6,714 nucleotides of DNA from an uncultured Pseudomonadota bacterium (lineage in GTDB: Bacteria; Pseudomonadota; Gammaproteobacteria; Burkholderiales; SG8-41), in NCBI GenBank assembly GCA_946885605.1, contig CAMPGR010000169.1, forward strand, positions 1 through 6,714, given 5' to 3'. Below the pieces are notes generated by a model. The model had not been told where the DNA came from, searched no databases, and saw nothing but the letters and a program-made list of their open reading frames with translations. How positions within the stretch are numbered: the stretch's first letter is position 1; each line of letters begins with the position of its first letter. A program made the position numbers and the translations under genes. Of this stretch, positions 1-5,492 are shown piece by piece.

Positions 1-14
1 CCCTAAGCGAACCG

Positions 15-1169
15 TTACTTCTGCTGCGGCGGCTTCGGACGGCGCCCCACTGTCACAGCGAGTTCTTTTTCTCCGCGCTCGCGCACGATTCTGAGACGCG
101 CATCCTGCCCGGGCTTCAACGCGGATATGAGGCCGAGCATCGTATTCGAGCCCTCGACGGGCTTGCCATTCACCGCGATCAGAATGTCGCCAGCCTTCAC
201 GCCAGCCTTCTCGGCCGGGCTACCGCTCATGACCTCGGAGATCAACGCGCCCGGGGTATACGGCAGATCGAAGGACCGCGCGATTTCGCTTGTCATGTCG
301 ATTGCGCCCACTCCGATCCAGCCGCGCGTCACGCCACCGTTCGCCACGATCTGCTCCAGCACGTCGCGGGCGACGCTTGCCGGGATGGCGAAGCCGATGC
401 CGACGTTGCTCCCCGTGCTCGAGTAAATCGAGGCGTTGATGCCGATCAGGTTGCCGCTGATGTCGACGAGCGCACCGCCGGAATTGCCGGGATTCACGGC
501 AGCGTCGGTCTGTATGTAGTTCTGGAACGGGACATTGATGGGCAGGTTGGAGCGTCCGAGCGCGCTCACGATGCCGAGCGTGACGGTCGAGCCGAAGCCG
601 TACGGATTGCCGATGGCGAGCACGACGTCGCCGACACGCGCCTCTTCGGGGTGCCCGAACGTGATCGCGGGCAGCCCGGGGAGATCGACTTTGAGCACCG
701 CGATGTCGGTCTCCGGATCCGAGCCGACCACGCGCGCGCGGGTGCGCCGGGCGTCGGCGAGCATGACTTCGATTTCGTCGGCCGCTTCCACGACGTGGCT
801 GTTGGTGAGGATGTAGCCTTTATCGCTCACGATGACGCCGGACCCGAGGTTGGTGCTCTTCTGGGTCTGGCTGCCAAGCGGATCTCCGAAGAAGTAACGG
901 AAGACCGGGTCTTCCATCAACGGGTGGCGCGAAAGCTTCACTTCCTTGGTCGTCGAGATATTCACGACGGCAGGCATTGCTTTCTGCGCCGCATCGCTGA
1001 ACGAGGCGATGCGCAAAGGCGCAGGTGTGCTGGCGGGCGGAGAGGTATTGACGGTCACGCCCTCGCGGGCTTTCCAGCCGATCAGATCGGGCCGCAGCGT
1101 GGTCAGGACGAAGAGCACGGCGACGCATACGGTTGCCGACTGCGCGAATACGAGCCAGAGCTTGTGCAT
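15..1169 (-). CDS. degQ: DegQ/DegS-type trypsin-like serine protease with one PDZ domain (HtrA family)
   Basis: This is an HtrA-family periplasmic serine endopeptidase, 384 aa, likely degrading or sensing misfolded envelope proteins. Visible order: an N-terminal membrane anchor at about residues 4-24; a linker rich in Pro, Ser and Thr (about 38-52); the protease domain (about 55-275); and one PDZ domain (about 283-375). The catalytic triad is clear: H125 in LTNSHVV, D155 in ETDIAVL and S230 in NPGNSGGAL. The oxyanion-loop glycines and the GSGVIVS strand are intact. A single PDZ plus an uncleaved anchor is the DegS/AlgW layout rather than the two-PDZ DegP/DegQ layout, so the symbol is approximate. 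I chose the ATG at 1167-1169 because the anchor follows at once; the frame stays open to a GTG at 1250, which would add 27 residues with no anchor character. No strong Shine-Dalgarno precedes either start. The gene is divergent from petA, as in many betaproteobacteria. I see no frameshift and no missing catalytic residue. Confidence 0.9.
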   Translation of the reverse strand: MHKLWLVFAQSATVCVAVLFVLTTLRPDLIGWKAREGVTVNTSPPASTPAPLRIASFSDAAQKAMPAVVNISTTKEVKLSRHPLMEDPVFRYFFGDPLGSQTQKSTNLGSGVIVSDKGYILTNSHVVEAADEIEVMLADARRTRARVVGSDPETDIAVLKVDLPGLPAITFGHPEEARVGDVVLAIGNPYGFGSTVTLGIVSALGRSNLPINVPFQNYIQTDAAVNPGNSGGALVDISGNLIGINASIYSSTGSNVGIGFAIPASVARDVLEQIVANGGVTRGWIGVGAIDMTSEIARSFDLPYTPGALISEVMSGSPAEKAGVKAGDILIAVNGKPVEGSNTMLGLISALKPGQDARLRIVRERGEKELAVTVGRRPKPPQQK

Positions 1170-1350
1170 GACAGGTAGGGGCGACGGCGGGTCGCAATCC
1201 GGTGCCTGGTCGTATCCGCAGTGGAATACCGCGCTCGAGCAGGCCTGCACCCGAAAGCGCGATTATTCCGCAAAAAAGGTGCGCCAGGGAAGCAGGCAGC
1301 GCGGCGGCGCTATGACGCCGGGATTTTCTCCTGGCGGCAGGGACCTGATT

Positions 1351-1366
1351 CGCGCGCCGGCGCGCG
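1351..1366. repeat. Perfect 16-base GC palindrome CGCGCGCCGGCGCGCG
   Basis: The sequence CGCGCGCCGGCGCGCG equals its own reverse complement over all 16 bases. Symmetry stops on both sides (T at 1350, G at 1367). It lies between the two divergent start codons, about 65-80 bases upstream of the petA -35 candidate. It could be a regulator site, but all-G/C palindromes arise readily in GC-rich DNA, and no regulator is implied by its sequence. Confidence 0.5.
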
Positions 1367-1429
1367 GCGGTCGGCATCCGCAACAGCACCGTCAAGCGCT
1401 TGATCTCCCGGGTTTTTCCTGCAGTTCTA

Positions 1430-1458
1430 GTTAAATCCGGCGGCGGTTTGTGTACAAT
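1430..1458 (+). promoter_or_regulatory. Probable sigma-70 promoter of petABC
   Basis: TACAAT at 1453-1458 matches the -10 consensus at five of six bases and is preceded directly by TG. Seventeen bases upstream, GTTAAA (1430-1435) matches the -35 in only three of six positions. Transcription would start near 1465, leaving a leader of about 30 bases with AGGAG at 1479-1483 before the petA ATG. The strong -10, weak -35 pattern suggests the promoter may need an activator. That last point is inference. Confidence 0.5.
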
Positions 1459-1495
1459 AGCGATTTTTTTCCGCTGGCAGGAGACCTCATCGCAT

Positions 1496-2089
1496 ATGGC
1501 TGAGCAGGAATTGGACAAAGGCAAGCGACGGTTCCTGGTCGCTGCAACCAGCGTTGCGGGAGGCGTCGCTACCGGTGCAGTGGCCGTACCGCTTGTCGTG
1601 AGCATGCTGCCTTCGGAACGCGCGAAGGCGGCCGGCGCTCCCGTGGAGGTGGACGTAGGCGGACTCGAACCGGGTCAGATGATGGTGGTGGAGTGGCGCG
1701 GAAAGCCGGTGTGGATCGTGCGGCGCTCGAAGGAGATGCTCGAAGCGGTGAAGGAGAGCGACGACAAGGTCGCCGATCCGGCGAGCAAGCGCAGCGAGCA
1801 ACCCGATTTCGCCGAGAACGAGTTCCGCGCCCTCAAGCCGGAATATTTGGTCGTCGTCGGCATCTGCACGCACCTCGGCTGCTCGCCGGTCGCCCGGTTC
1901 AACCCGCAGCCCGAGCCTTTCGACCCGGAGTGGCAAGGCGGTTTCTACTGCCCGTGCCACGGTTCCCTGTTCGATCTCGCCGGGCGCGTCTACAAGAACA
2001 AGCCGGCGCCGGACAACCTGCCGGTACCGCCCTACAAGTTCGCCGGCGATACGAAAATAGTCATCGGCGAAGACAATAACAAGGCATAG
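1496..2089 (+). CDS. petA: Ubiquinol-cytochrome c reductase iron-sulfur (Rieske) subunit PetA
   Basis: This is the Rieske subunit of the cytochrome bc1 complex. It passes one electron from ubiquinol at the Qo site of cytochrome b to cytochrome c1. The protein is 197 aa, normal for bacterial Rieske subunits. The N-terminus carries a twin-arginine motif (KRRFLVA, R11-R12) followed by a hydrophobic anchor at about residues 17-37, so Tat insertion with an uncleaved anchor is expected. The cluster motifs are intact: CTHLGC (C124, H126, C129) and CPCHGS (C152, C154, H155, S157). C124, H126, C152 and H155 would hold the [2Fe-2S] cluster, and C129-C154 would form the stabilising disulfide. I chose the ATG at 1496 because AGGAG lies 12 bases upstream and the Tat motif sits close to it; the longer open frame from 1400 would run through the promoter. 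The petB start is only 2 bases after the stop. Confidence 0.97.
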   Translation: MAEQELDKGKRRFLVAATSVAGGVATGAVAVPLVVSMLPSERAKAAGAPVEVDVGGLEPGQMMVVEWRGKPVWIVRRSKEMLEAVKESDDKVADPASKRSEQPDFAENEFRALKPEYLVVVGICTHLGCSPVARFNPQPEPFDPEWQGGFYCPCHGSLFDLAGRVYKNKPAPDNLPVPPYKFAGDTKIVIGEDNNKA

Positions 2090-2091
2090 CA

Positions 2092-3486
2092 ATGGCCGTC
2101 ACTGAGAAGACTCCGGTTACCGGAGCGGGGCCCTTCAACGGCCTCATCAATTGGCTCGACGCGCGCTTCCCGCTGATGGACCTGTGGCGCGAGCACCTCG
2201 CCGAGTACTACGCGCCGAAGAATTTCAATTTCTGGTACTACTTCGGGTCGCTCGCGCTTCTCGTGCTCGTGATCCAGATCGTGACCGGCATCTTTCTCGT
2301 GATGCACTACAAGCCGGACGCGGGCCAGGCCTTCGCATCGATCGAGTACATCATGCGCGACGTTCCCGCGGGGTGGTTCATCCGCTACATGCATTCGACG
2401 GGCGCCTCGGCATTCTTCATCGTCGTCTATTTGCACATGTTTCGCGGGCTGCTCTACGGCTCCTATCGCAAGCCGCGGGAGCTCGTGTGGATCGTCGGCA
2501 TGCTGATCTACCTGTCCCTCATGGCGGAAGCGTTTTTCGGCTACCTGCTGCCGTGGGGCCAGATGTCGTACTGGGGCGCGCAGGTGATCGTCAACCTGTT
2601 CGACGCGATCCCGCTGGTCGGGCCGGATCTCGCGCTGTGGATCCGCGGCGACTTCGTGGTGTCGGACGCGACCCTCAACCGCTTTTTCTCGTTCCACGTG
2701 ATTGCGATACCGCTGCTGCTGCTCGCGCTCGTCGCGGCCCACATCATGGCGCTGCACGAAGTGGGATCGAACAACCCCGACGGCATCGAGATCAAGGAGC
2801 GCAAGGACCCGGTTACCGGCCGTCCGCTGGACGGTATCCCGTTCCATCCGTACTACACGGTCAAGGACACGCTCGGGGCCGCCGTCTTTTTGATTGTCTT
2901 CGCGATCATCCTGTTCTTCATGCCGGAGTTCGGCGGCTACTTCCTGGAGTACAACAACTTTATCCCCGCCGATCCTCTGAAGACGCCCCAGCACATCGCG
3001 CCGGTGTGGTACTTCACGCCTTATTACTCGATCTTGCGGGCAACGACCGAAAACTTCATGTGGGTGCTTGCTGTGGCGACGATCGGACTTGCGGTTCTCA
3101 TCGCATTTAGCGTGCGGAGCATGAGCGCACGGATCGCCGTCGCGGTGGGCGCTGCGCTGCTTCTGGTCGGCTTTTTCACCATAGACGCCAAGATATGGGG
3201 CGTGGTGCTGATGGGCGTCTCGGTGATGATCTACTTCTTCCTGCCGTGGATCGACCGCAGCCCGGTAAAGTCGATCCGTTACAAAGGGCCCCTTTACAAG
3301 ACCGCGCTCGCGATGTTCGTCGTGGCGTTCCTGCTTCTCGGGTATCTCGGCACGCAGCCGGTTTCCGACCTGCGGACAGTGCTTGCACAGATGGGGACGG
3401 TACTGTACTTCGCCTTCTTCGCGCTCATGCCTTGGTATACGCGGCTCGACAGGACGCGGCCGGTCCCCGACCGGGTGACAGGGTGA
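2092..3486 (+). CDS. petB: Cytochrome b subunit of the bc1 complex, PetB
   Basis: This is the dihaem, quinone-binding core subunit of cytochrome bc1, an inner-membrane protein of 464 aa. It is longer than the mitochondrial protein of about 380 aa. Haem ligands are visible as two His pairs: H101 and H115 in the second helix, H202 and H217 in the fourth. The second pair is 15 positions apart, as in cytochrome b6, not 14. The Qo motif is PVWY (residues 304-307) instead of PEWY. LPWGQMSYWGAQV (153-165) and LHEVGSNNPDG (221-231) are typical family blocks. After the Qo loop there are two hydrophobic stretches (about 322-340 and 346-363). The segments that align with mitochondrial helices F, G and H follow (about 368-387, 404-421, 434-449), giving about ten hydrophobic segments in all. 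No frameshift is seen. The start has AAGG 8-11 bases upstream inside the petA end, consistent with tight translational coupling. Confidence 0.97.
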   Translation: MAVTEKTPVTGAGPFNGLINWLDARFPLMDLWREHLAEYYAPKNFNFWYYFGSLALLVLVIQIVTGIFLVMHYKPDAGQAFASIEYIMRDVPAGWFIRYMHSTGASAFFIVVYLHMFRGLLYGSYRKPRELVWIVGMLIYLSLMAEAFFGYLLPWGQMSYWGAQVIVNLFDAIPLVGPDLALWIRGDFVVSDATLNRFFSFHVIAIPLLLLALVAAHIMALHEVGSNNPDGIEIKERKDPVTGRPLDGIPFHPYYTVKDTLGAAVFLIVFAIILFFMPEFGGYFLEYNNFIPADPLKTPQHIAPVWYFTPYYSILRATTENFMWVLAVATIGLAVLIAFSVRSMSARIAVAVGAALLLVGFFTIDAKIWGVVLMGVSVMIYFFLPWIDRSPVKSIRYKGPLYKTALAMFVVAFLLLGYLGTQPVSDLRTVLAQMGTVLYFAFFALMPWYTRLDRTRPVPDRVTG

Positions 3487-3497
3487 GGGGCGAAAAA

Positions 3498-4250
3498 ATG
3501 ACATTTGCACGCACGCTTCTCGTTGCGCTTCTGCTCGTACCCCTGAGTGCGCTGGCGGCCGAGGACGTCAAGCTCGACCGCGCGCCGATCGACAGCCAGG
3601 ACCTCATCTCCTTGCAGCGGGGCGCGCACACGTTCGTCAACTACTGCCTCGGCTGCCACAGCGCGAACTACATGCGCTACAACCGTCTGCGCGATCTGGG
3701 GCTTAACGAACGGCAGATACGCGACTACCTCATCTTCACCGGGGTCAAGGTGGGGGACCTCATGAAGACCGCGATGGCGCCGAAGGACGGCAAGGAATGG
3801 TTCGGCACCGCGCCGCCCGATCTCACGGTGATCGCGCGTTCGCGCTCGTCTCATGCCGGCAGCGGCGCCGACTGGCTGTACACCTACCTGCGCAGCTTCT
3901 ACCGCGACCCGACGCGTCCGACCGGCTGGAACAACATCGTGTTTCCGAACGTCGCCATGCCGCACGCGCTCTACGAGCTGCAGGGCGAGCAGGTGCTCAA
4001 GACCGAGCGCGTCATGCGGCCGGAAGGCTATCCGGTGGACGTGCAAAGGCTCGTGCTCGAGAAGAAGGGCGAATTGAGCCCGGCGGAATACGACCGGATG
4101 GTCGCCGACCTCGTGAATTACATGAACTACATGGCCGAGCCCGTCGGCACGAAGCGCAGGACGATCGGCATATACGTGTTGCTGTTTCTCGGCCTCTTCT
4201 GGGTGCTCGCCTATGCGCTCAAGAAGGAGTACTGGAAGGACGTGCATTGA
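3498..4250 (+). CDS. petC: Cytochrome c1 subunit of the bc1 complex, PetC
   Basis: Cytochrome c1 accepts electrons from the Rieske cluster and passes them to soluble cytochrome c or another periplasmic carrier. The protein is 250 aa. A Sec signal peptide covers about residues 1-20, ending ALA before AEDV. The c-type haem site is CLGCH (C50, C53, H54), and the likely sixth ligand is M154 in FPNVAMPHALYE. A single C-terminal anchor spans about 222-241 and is followed by a Lys-rich cytoplasmic tail. There are no cysteines beyond the haem pair, so the internal disulfide found in some bacterial c1 proteins cannot form. GAGGGG at 3485-3490 overlaps the petB stop and sits 7 bases before the ATG, an excellent ribosome binding site that decides this start; the same frame runs further upstream only as a shadow of petB. 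It is the last gene of the petABC operon. Confidence 0.96.
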   Translation: MTFARTLLVALLLVPLSALAAEDVKLDRAPIDSQDLISLQRGAHTFVNYCLGCHSANYMRYNRLRDLGLNERQIRDYLIFTGVKVGDLMKTAMAPKDGKEWFGTAPPDLTVIARSRSSHAGSGADWLYTYLRSFYRDPTRPTGWNNIVFPNVAMPHALYELQGEQVLKTERVMRPEGYPVDVQRLVLEKKGELSPAEYDRMVADLVNYMNYMAEPVGTKRRTIGIYVLLFLGLFWVLAYALKKEYWKDVH

Positions 4251-4262
4251 AGCGGGCAGACC

Positions 4263-4316
4263 CACGCCGGTAAGGCGGCGTGTGGCGCCCGTGCGCCGCG
4301 CTGCGAGGTGCGGCGC
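4263..4316 (+). terminator. GC-rich inverted repeats in the petC-sspA spacer, possible terminator or attenuator
   Basis: Two stem-loops can be drawn in the 100-base spacer. CACGCCG (4263-4269) pairs with CGGCGTG (4276-4282) over a 6-base loop. GCGCCGC (4293-4299) pairs with GCGGCGC (4310-4316) over a 10-base loop. Neither is followed by a proper T run, so a classical intrinsic terminator is not shown. They could slow RNA polymerase or protect the petABC 3' end. I see no convincing promoter for sspA in the spacer; TGCTATCGG at 4332-4340 is only a weak extended -10. Confidence 0.3.
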
Positions 4317-4350
4317 CGCCTTCCCGACGTTTGCTATCGGATGATCCAAC

Positions 4351-4950
4351 ATGATGACTCTTTACTCGGGCACGAGCTGCCCATTCAGCCAGCGCTGCCG
4401 AATCGTGCTCTACGAGAAGGGCATGGACTTTCAGATCGTTGACGTCGACCTCTACAACAAGCCCGAGGACCTGGCGGTGATGAATCCCTACAACCAGGTG
4501 CCGGTGCTGGTCGAGCGCGATCTCATCCTCTACGAGTCGAACATCATCAACGAATACATCGACGACCGCTTTCCTCACCCTCAGCTGATGCCGGCCGACC
4601 CGGTCATGCGCGCGCGGGCGCGGCTTTTCCTGTTCCGCTTCGAGCAGGAGATGTTCAGCCACATCGACGCGATCGAGAAAGGCACCCAGAAGCAGGCGGA
4701 AAAGGCGCGCACCATCATCCGCGACAGTCTCACCCAGATCGCCCCCGTCTTCACCAAGCAGAAGTACATGCTGGGCGAGGAGTTTTCGATGCTCGACGTC
4801 GCCATTGCGCCGCTTCTGTGGCGTCTCGAGTTCTACGGCATCCAGTTGCCCAAGCAGTGCGCGCCCCTCATGAAGTACGCCGAGCGGCTCTTCAGCCGGC
4901 CTGCCTATATCGACGCGCTGACCGCCTCTGAAAAGGTGATGCGGAAATGA
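4351..4950 (+). CDS. sspA: Stringent starvation protein A, glutathione-S-transferase-like RNA polymerase-associated factor
   Basis: SspA has a glutathione-S-transferase fold and binds RNA polymerase; in E. coli it is induced by starvation and helps stress and acid tolerance. The protein is 199 aa. Residues about 1-80 form the thioredoxin-like domain, with Y5, a CPFSQRC motif (C10, C16) and the cis-proline region NQVPVLV (P51). The helical C-terminal domain covers about 88-199. The block RFPHPQLMPADP contains the PHP surface motif (75-77), which in E. coli SspA contacts the polymerase/sigma-70 assembly. ESNIINEYI (62-70) and EEFSMLDVAIAPLLWRLE (143-160) are strong family markers. Unlike the E. 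coli protein it keeps a glutaredoxin-like CxxxxxC near the N-terminus, so a thiol function is possible but unproven. Two adjacent ATGs (4351 and 4354) could serve; GGATGA lies just upstream. sspB follows 73 bases after the stop. Confidence 0.93.
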   Translation: MMTLYSGTSCPFSQRCRIVLYEKGMDFQIVDVDLYNKPEDLAVMNPYNQVPVLVERDLILYESNIINEYIDDRFPHPQLMPADPVMRARARLFLFRFEQEMFSHIDAIEKGTQKQAEKARTIIRDSLTQIAPVFTKQKYMLGEEFSMLDVAIAPLLWRLEFYGIQLPKQCAPLMKYAERLFSRPAYIDALTASEKVMRK

Positions 4951-4980
4951 GGCCGATGTCCCGTCGGCCGGTACGCAGTG

Positions 4981-4986
4981 TAGAAT
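4981..4986 (+). promoter_or_regulatory. Possible -10 element of an sspB promoter
   Basis: TAGAAT matches the -10 consensus at five of six bases and is directly preceded by TG, like the petA -10. No good -35 lies 16-18 bases upstream (best two of six). Transcription would begin near 4993, about 30 bases before the chosen sspB ATG. It would let sspB be made independently of sspA. Confidence 0.35.
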
Positions 4987-5023
4987 GCGCCGTGCGCGGC
5001 TTTCGTCCCGCGGCGTGAATGTC

Positions 5024-5431
5024 ATGGCGGAACGTTCGACCAAGCCTTATCTGATCCGGGCCATCCACGAGTGGTGCTCCGACAGCAACCTCACCGCCTA
5101 CCTCTCTGTGCGGGTGGATGCCAACACGCGCGTGCCCGCCGAGCACGTGAAGAACGGCGAGATCGTGCTGAACGTGAGCTATGACGCGACGCACAAGCTC
5201 ACCATCGGCAACGACTTGATCCAGTTCACGGCGCGCTTCAACGGCGTGTCGCGGGAATGCTCGATCCCGATCGAGGCGGTGCTCGGCATTTTCGCCCGCG
5301 AGAACGGACAGGGATTGTTCTTCGCCCGCGAAAGCGGGACGGCCGAAGCGGCCGCTTCCGGCGCGCCGGGACCCGACTCGACACCCTCCTCTCCCAACGG
5401 CGGCAAACCCCGACTCCAGATCGTGAAGTAA
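5024..5431 (+). CDS. sspB: ClpXP protease specificity-enhancing factor SspB
   Basis: SspB is a dimeric adaptor that binds ssrA-tagged proteins from stalled ribosomes and tethers them to ClpX for degradation. The protein is 135 aa. The folded substrate-binding domain is about residues 5-102: STKPYLIRAIHEWCSDS (5-21), then the LTAYLSV and IVLNVSYDAT strands, and an ISPIEAVLGI-like block reading SIPIEAVLGIFARENG (80-95). A low-complexity Ala/Gly/Ser/Pro linker follows (about 105-128). The last residues, GKPRLQIVK, match the C-terminal ClpX-binding (XB) module, which in E. coli ends LRVVK. I chose the ATG at 5024 because family members begin a few residues before STKPYL. The alternative ATG at 4985 lies inside the -10 candidate, and GTGs at 5015 and 5021 remain possible. 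No clear Shine-Dalgarno is visible. The neighbour sspA fits the usual sspAB pairing. Confidence 0.92.
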   Translation: MAERSTKPYLIRAIHEWCSDSNLTAYLSVRVDANTRVPAEHVKNGEIVLNVSYDATHKLTIGNDLIQFTARFNGVSRECSIPIEAVLGIFARENGQGLFFARESGTAEAAASGAPGPDSTPSSPNGGKPRLQIVK

Positions 5432-5433
5432 CG

Positions 5434-5465
5434 CCTCGCGCACTCGCGGCGGGGCGCGTATTTTT
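5434..5465 (+). terminator. Possible intrinsic terminator after sspB
   Basis: Directly after the sspB stop, CCTCGCG (5434-5440) can pair with CGCGGcGG (5445-5452) around the loop CACT, with one G-U pair and one bulged C. A T-rich run (TATTTTT, 5459-5465) follows about six bases later. The spacing from stem to T run is longer than ideal; an alternative stem, CGCGC (5437-5441) with GCGCG (5454-5458), abuts the T run. Either would end the sspAB transcript here. Confidence 0.4.
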
Positions 5466-5492
5466 GACACCCCTCGCGGATCGCCGGAGAAT
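5464..5492 (+). promoter_or_regulatory. Promoter-like TTGACA-N17-GAGAAT
   Basis: TTGACA at 5464-5469 is a perfect -35 consensus. Seventeen bases later GAGAAT (5487-5492) matches four of six -10 bases. It overlaps the left edge of the amidohydrolase remnant, which has no start codon to serve. It may be an old promoter left in place when the segment joined here, or chance. Confidence 0.25.

Larger units (their letters stand above)
1170..1495. other. Divergent intergenic region between the protease gene and petA
   Basis: These 326 bases separate two divergently transcribed genes and must hold both promoters. I see a petA promoter candidate near 1430-1458 and a perfect GC palindrome at 1351-1366. 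For the minus-strand protease gene, the best -10-like string is AATAAT (complement of 1262-1267, five of six consensus bases). Its -35 is poor, so I do not list it separately. No convincing extra gene is present; reading frames crossing it are low-complexity, GC-driven shadows. Confidence 0.6.

Noticed and set aside
1170..1250. N-terminal extension of the protease to the GTG at 1250
   Set aside because: The added 27 residues carry no signal or conserved feature, while the membrane anchor begins directly after the ATG at 1169.
2032..3510. Long minus-strand open frame antisense to petB (492 codons)
   Set aside because: It is a GC-driven shadow rich in Arg, His, Asp and Glu with no family resemblance, lying exactly opposite a clearly conserved gene.
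3294..4352. Long minus-strand open frame antisense to petC
   Set aside because: Same compositional artefact opposite a well-supported cytochrome c1 gene; no domain or start signal is visible.
4985..5023. Longer SspB start at the ATG at 4985
   Set aside because: It would begin inside the -10 candidate and add a basic, unconserved stretch (MRRARLSSRG); homologues start just before STKPYL.
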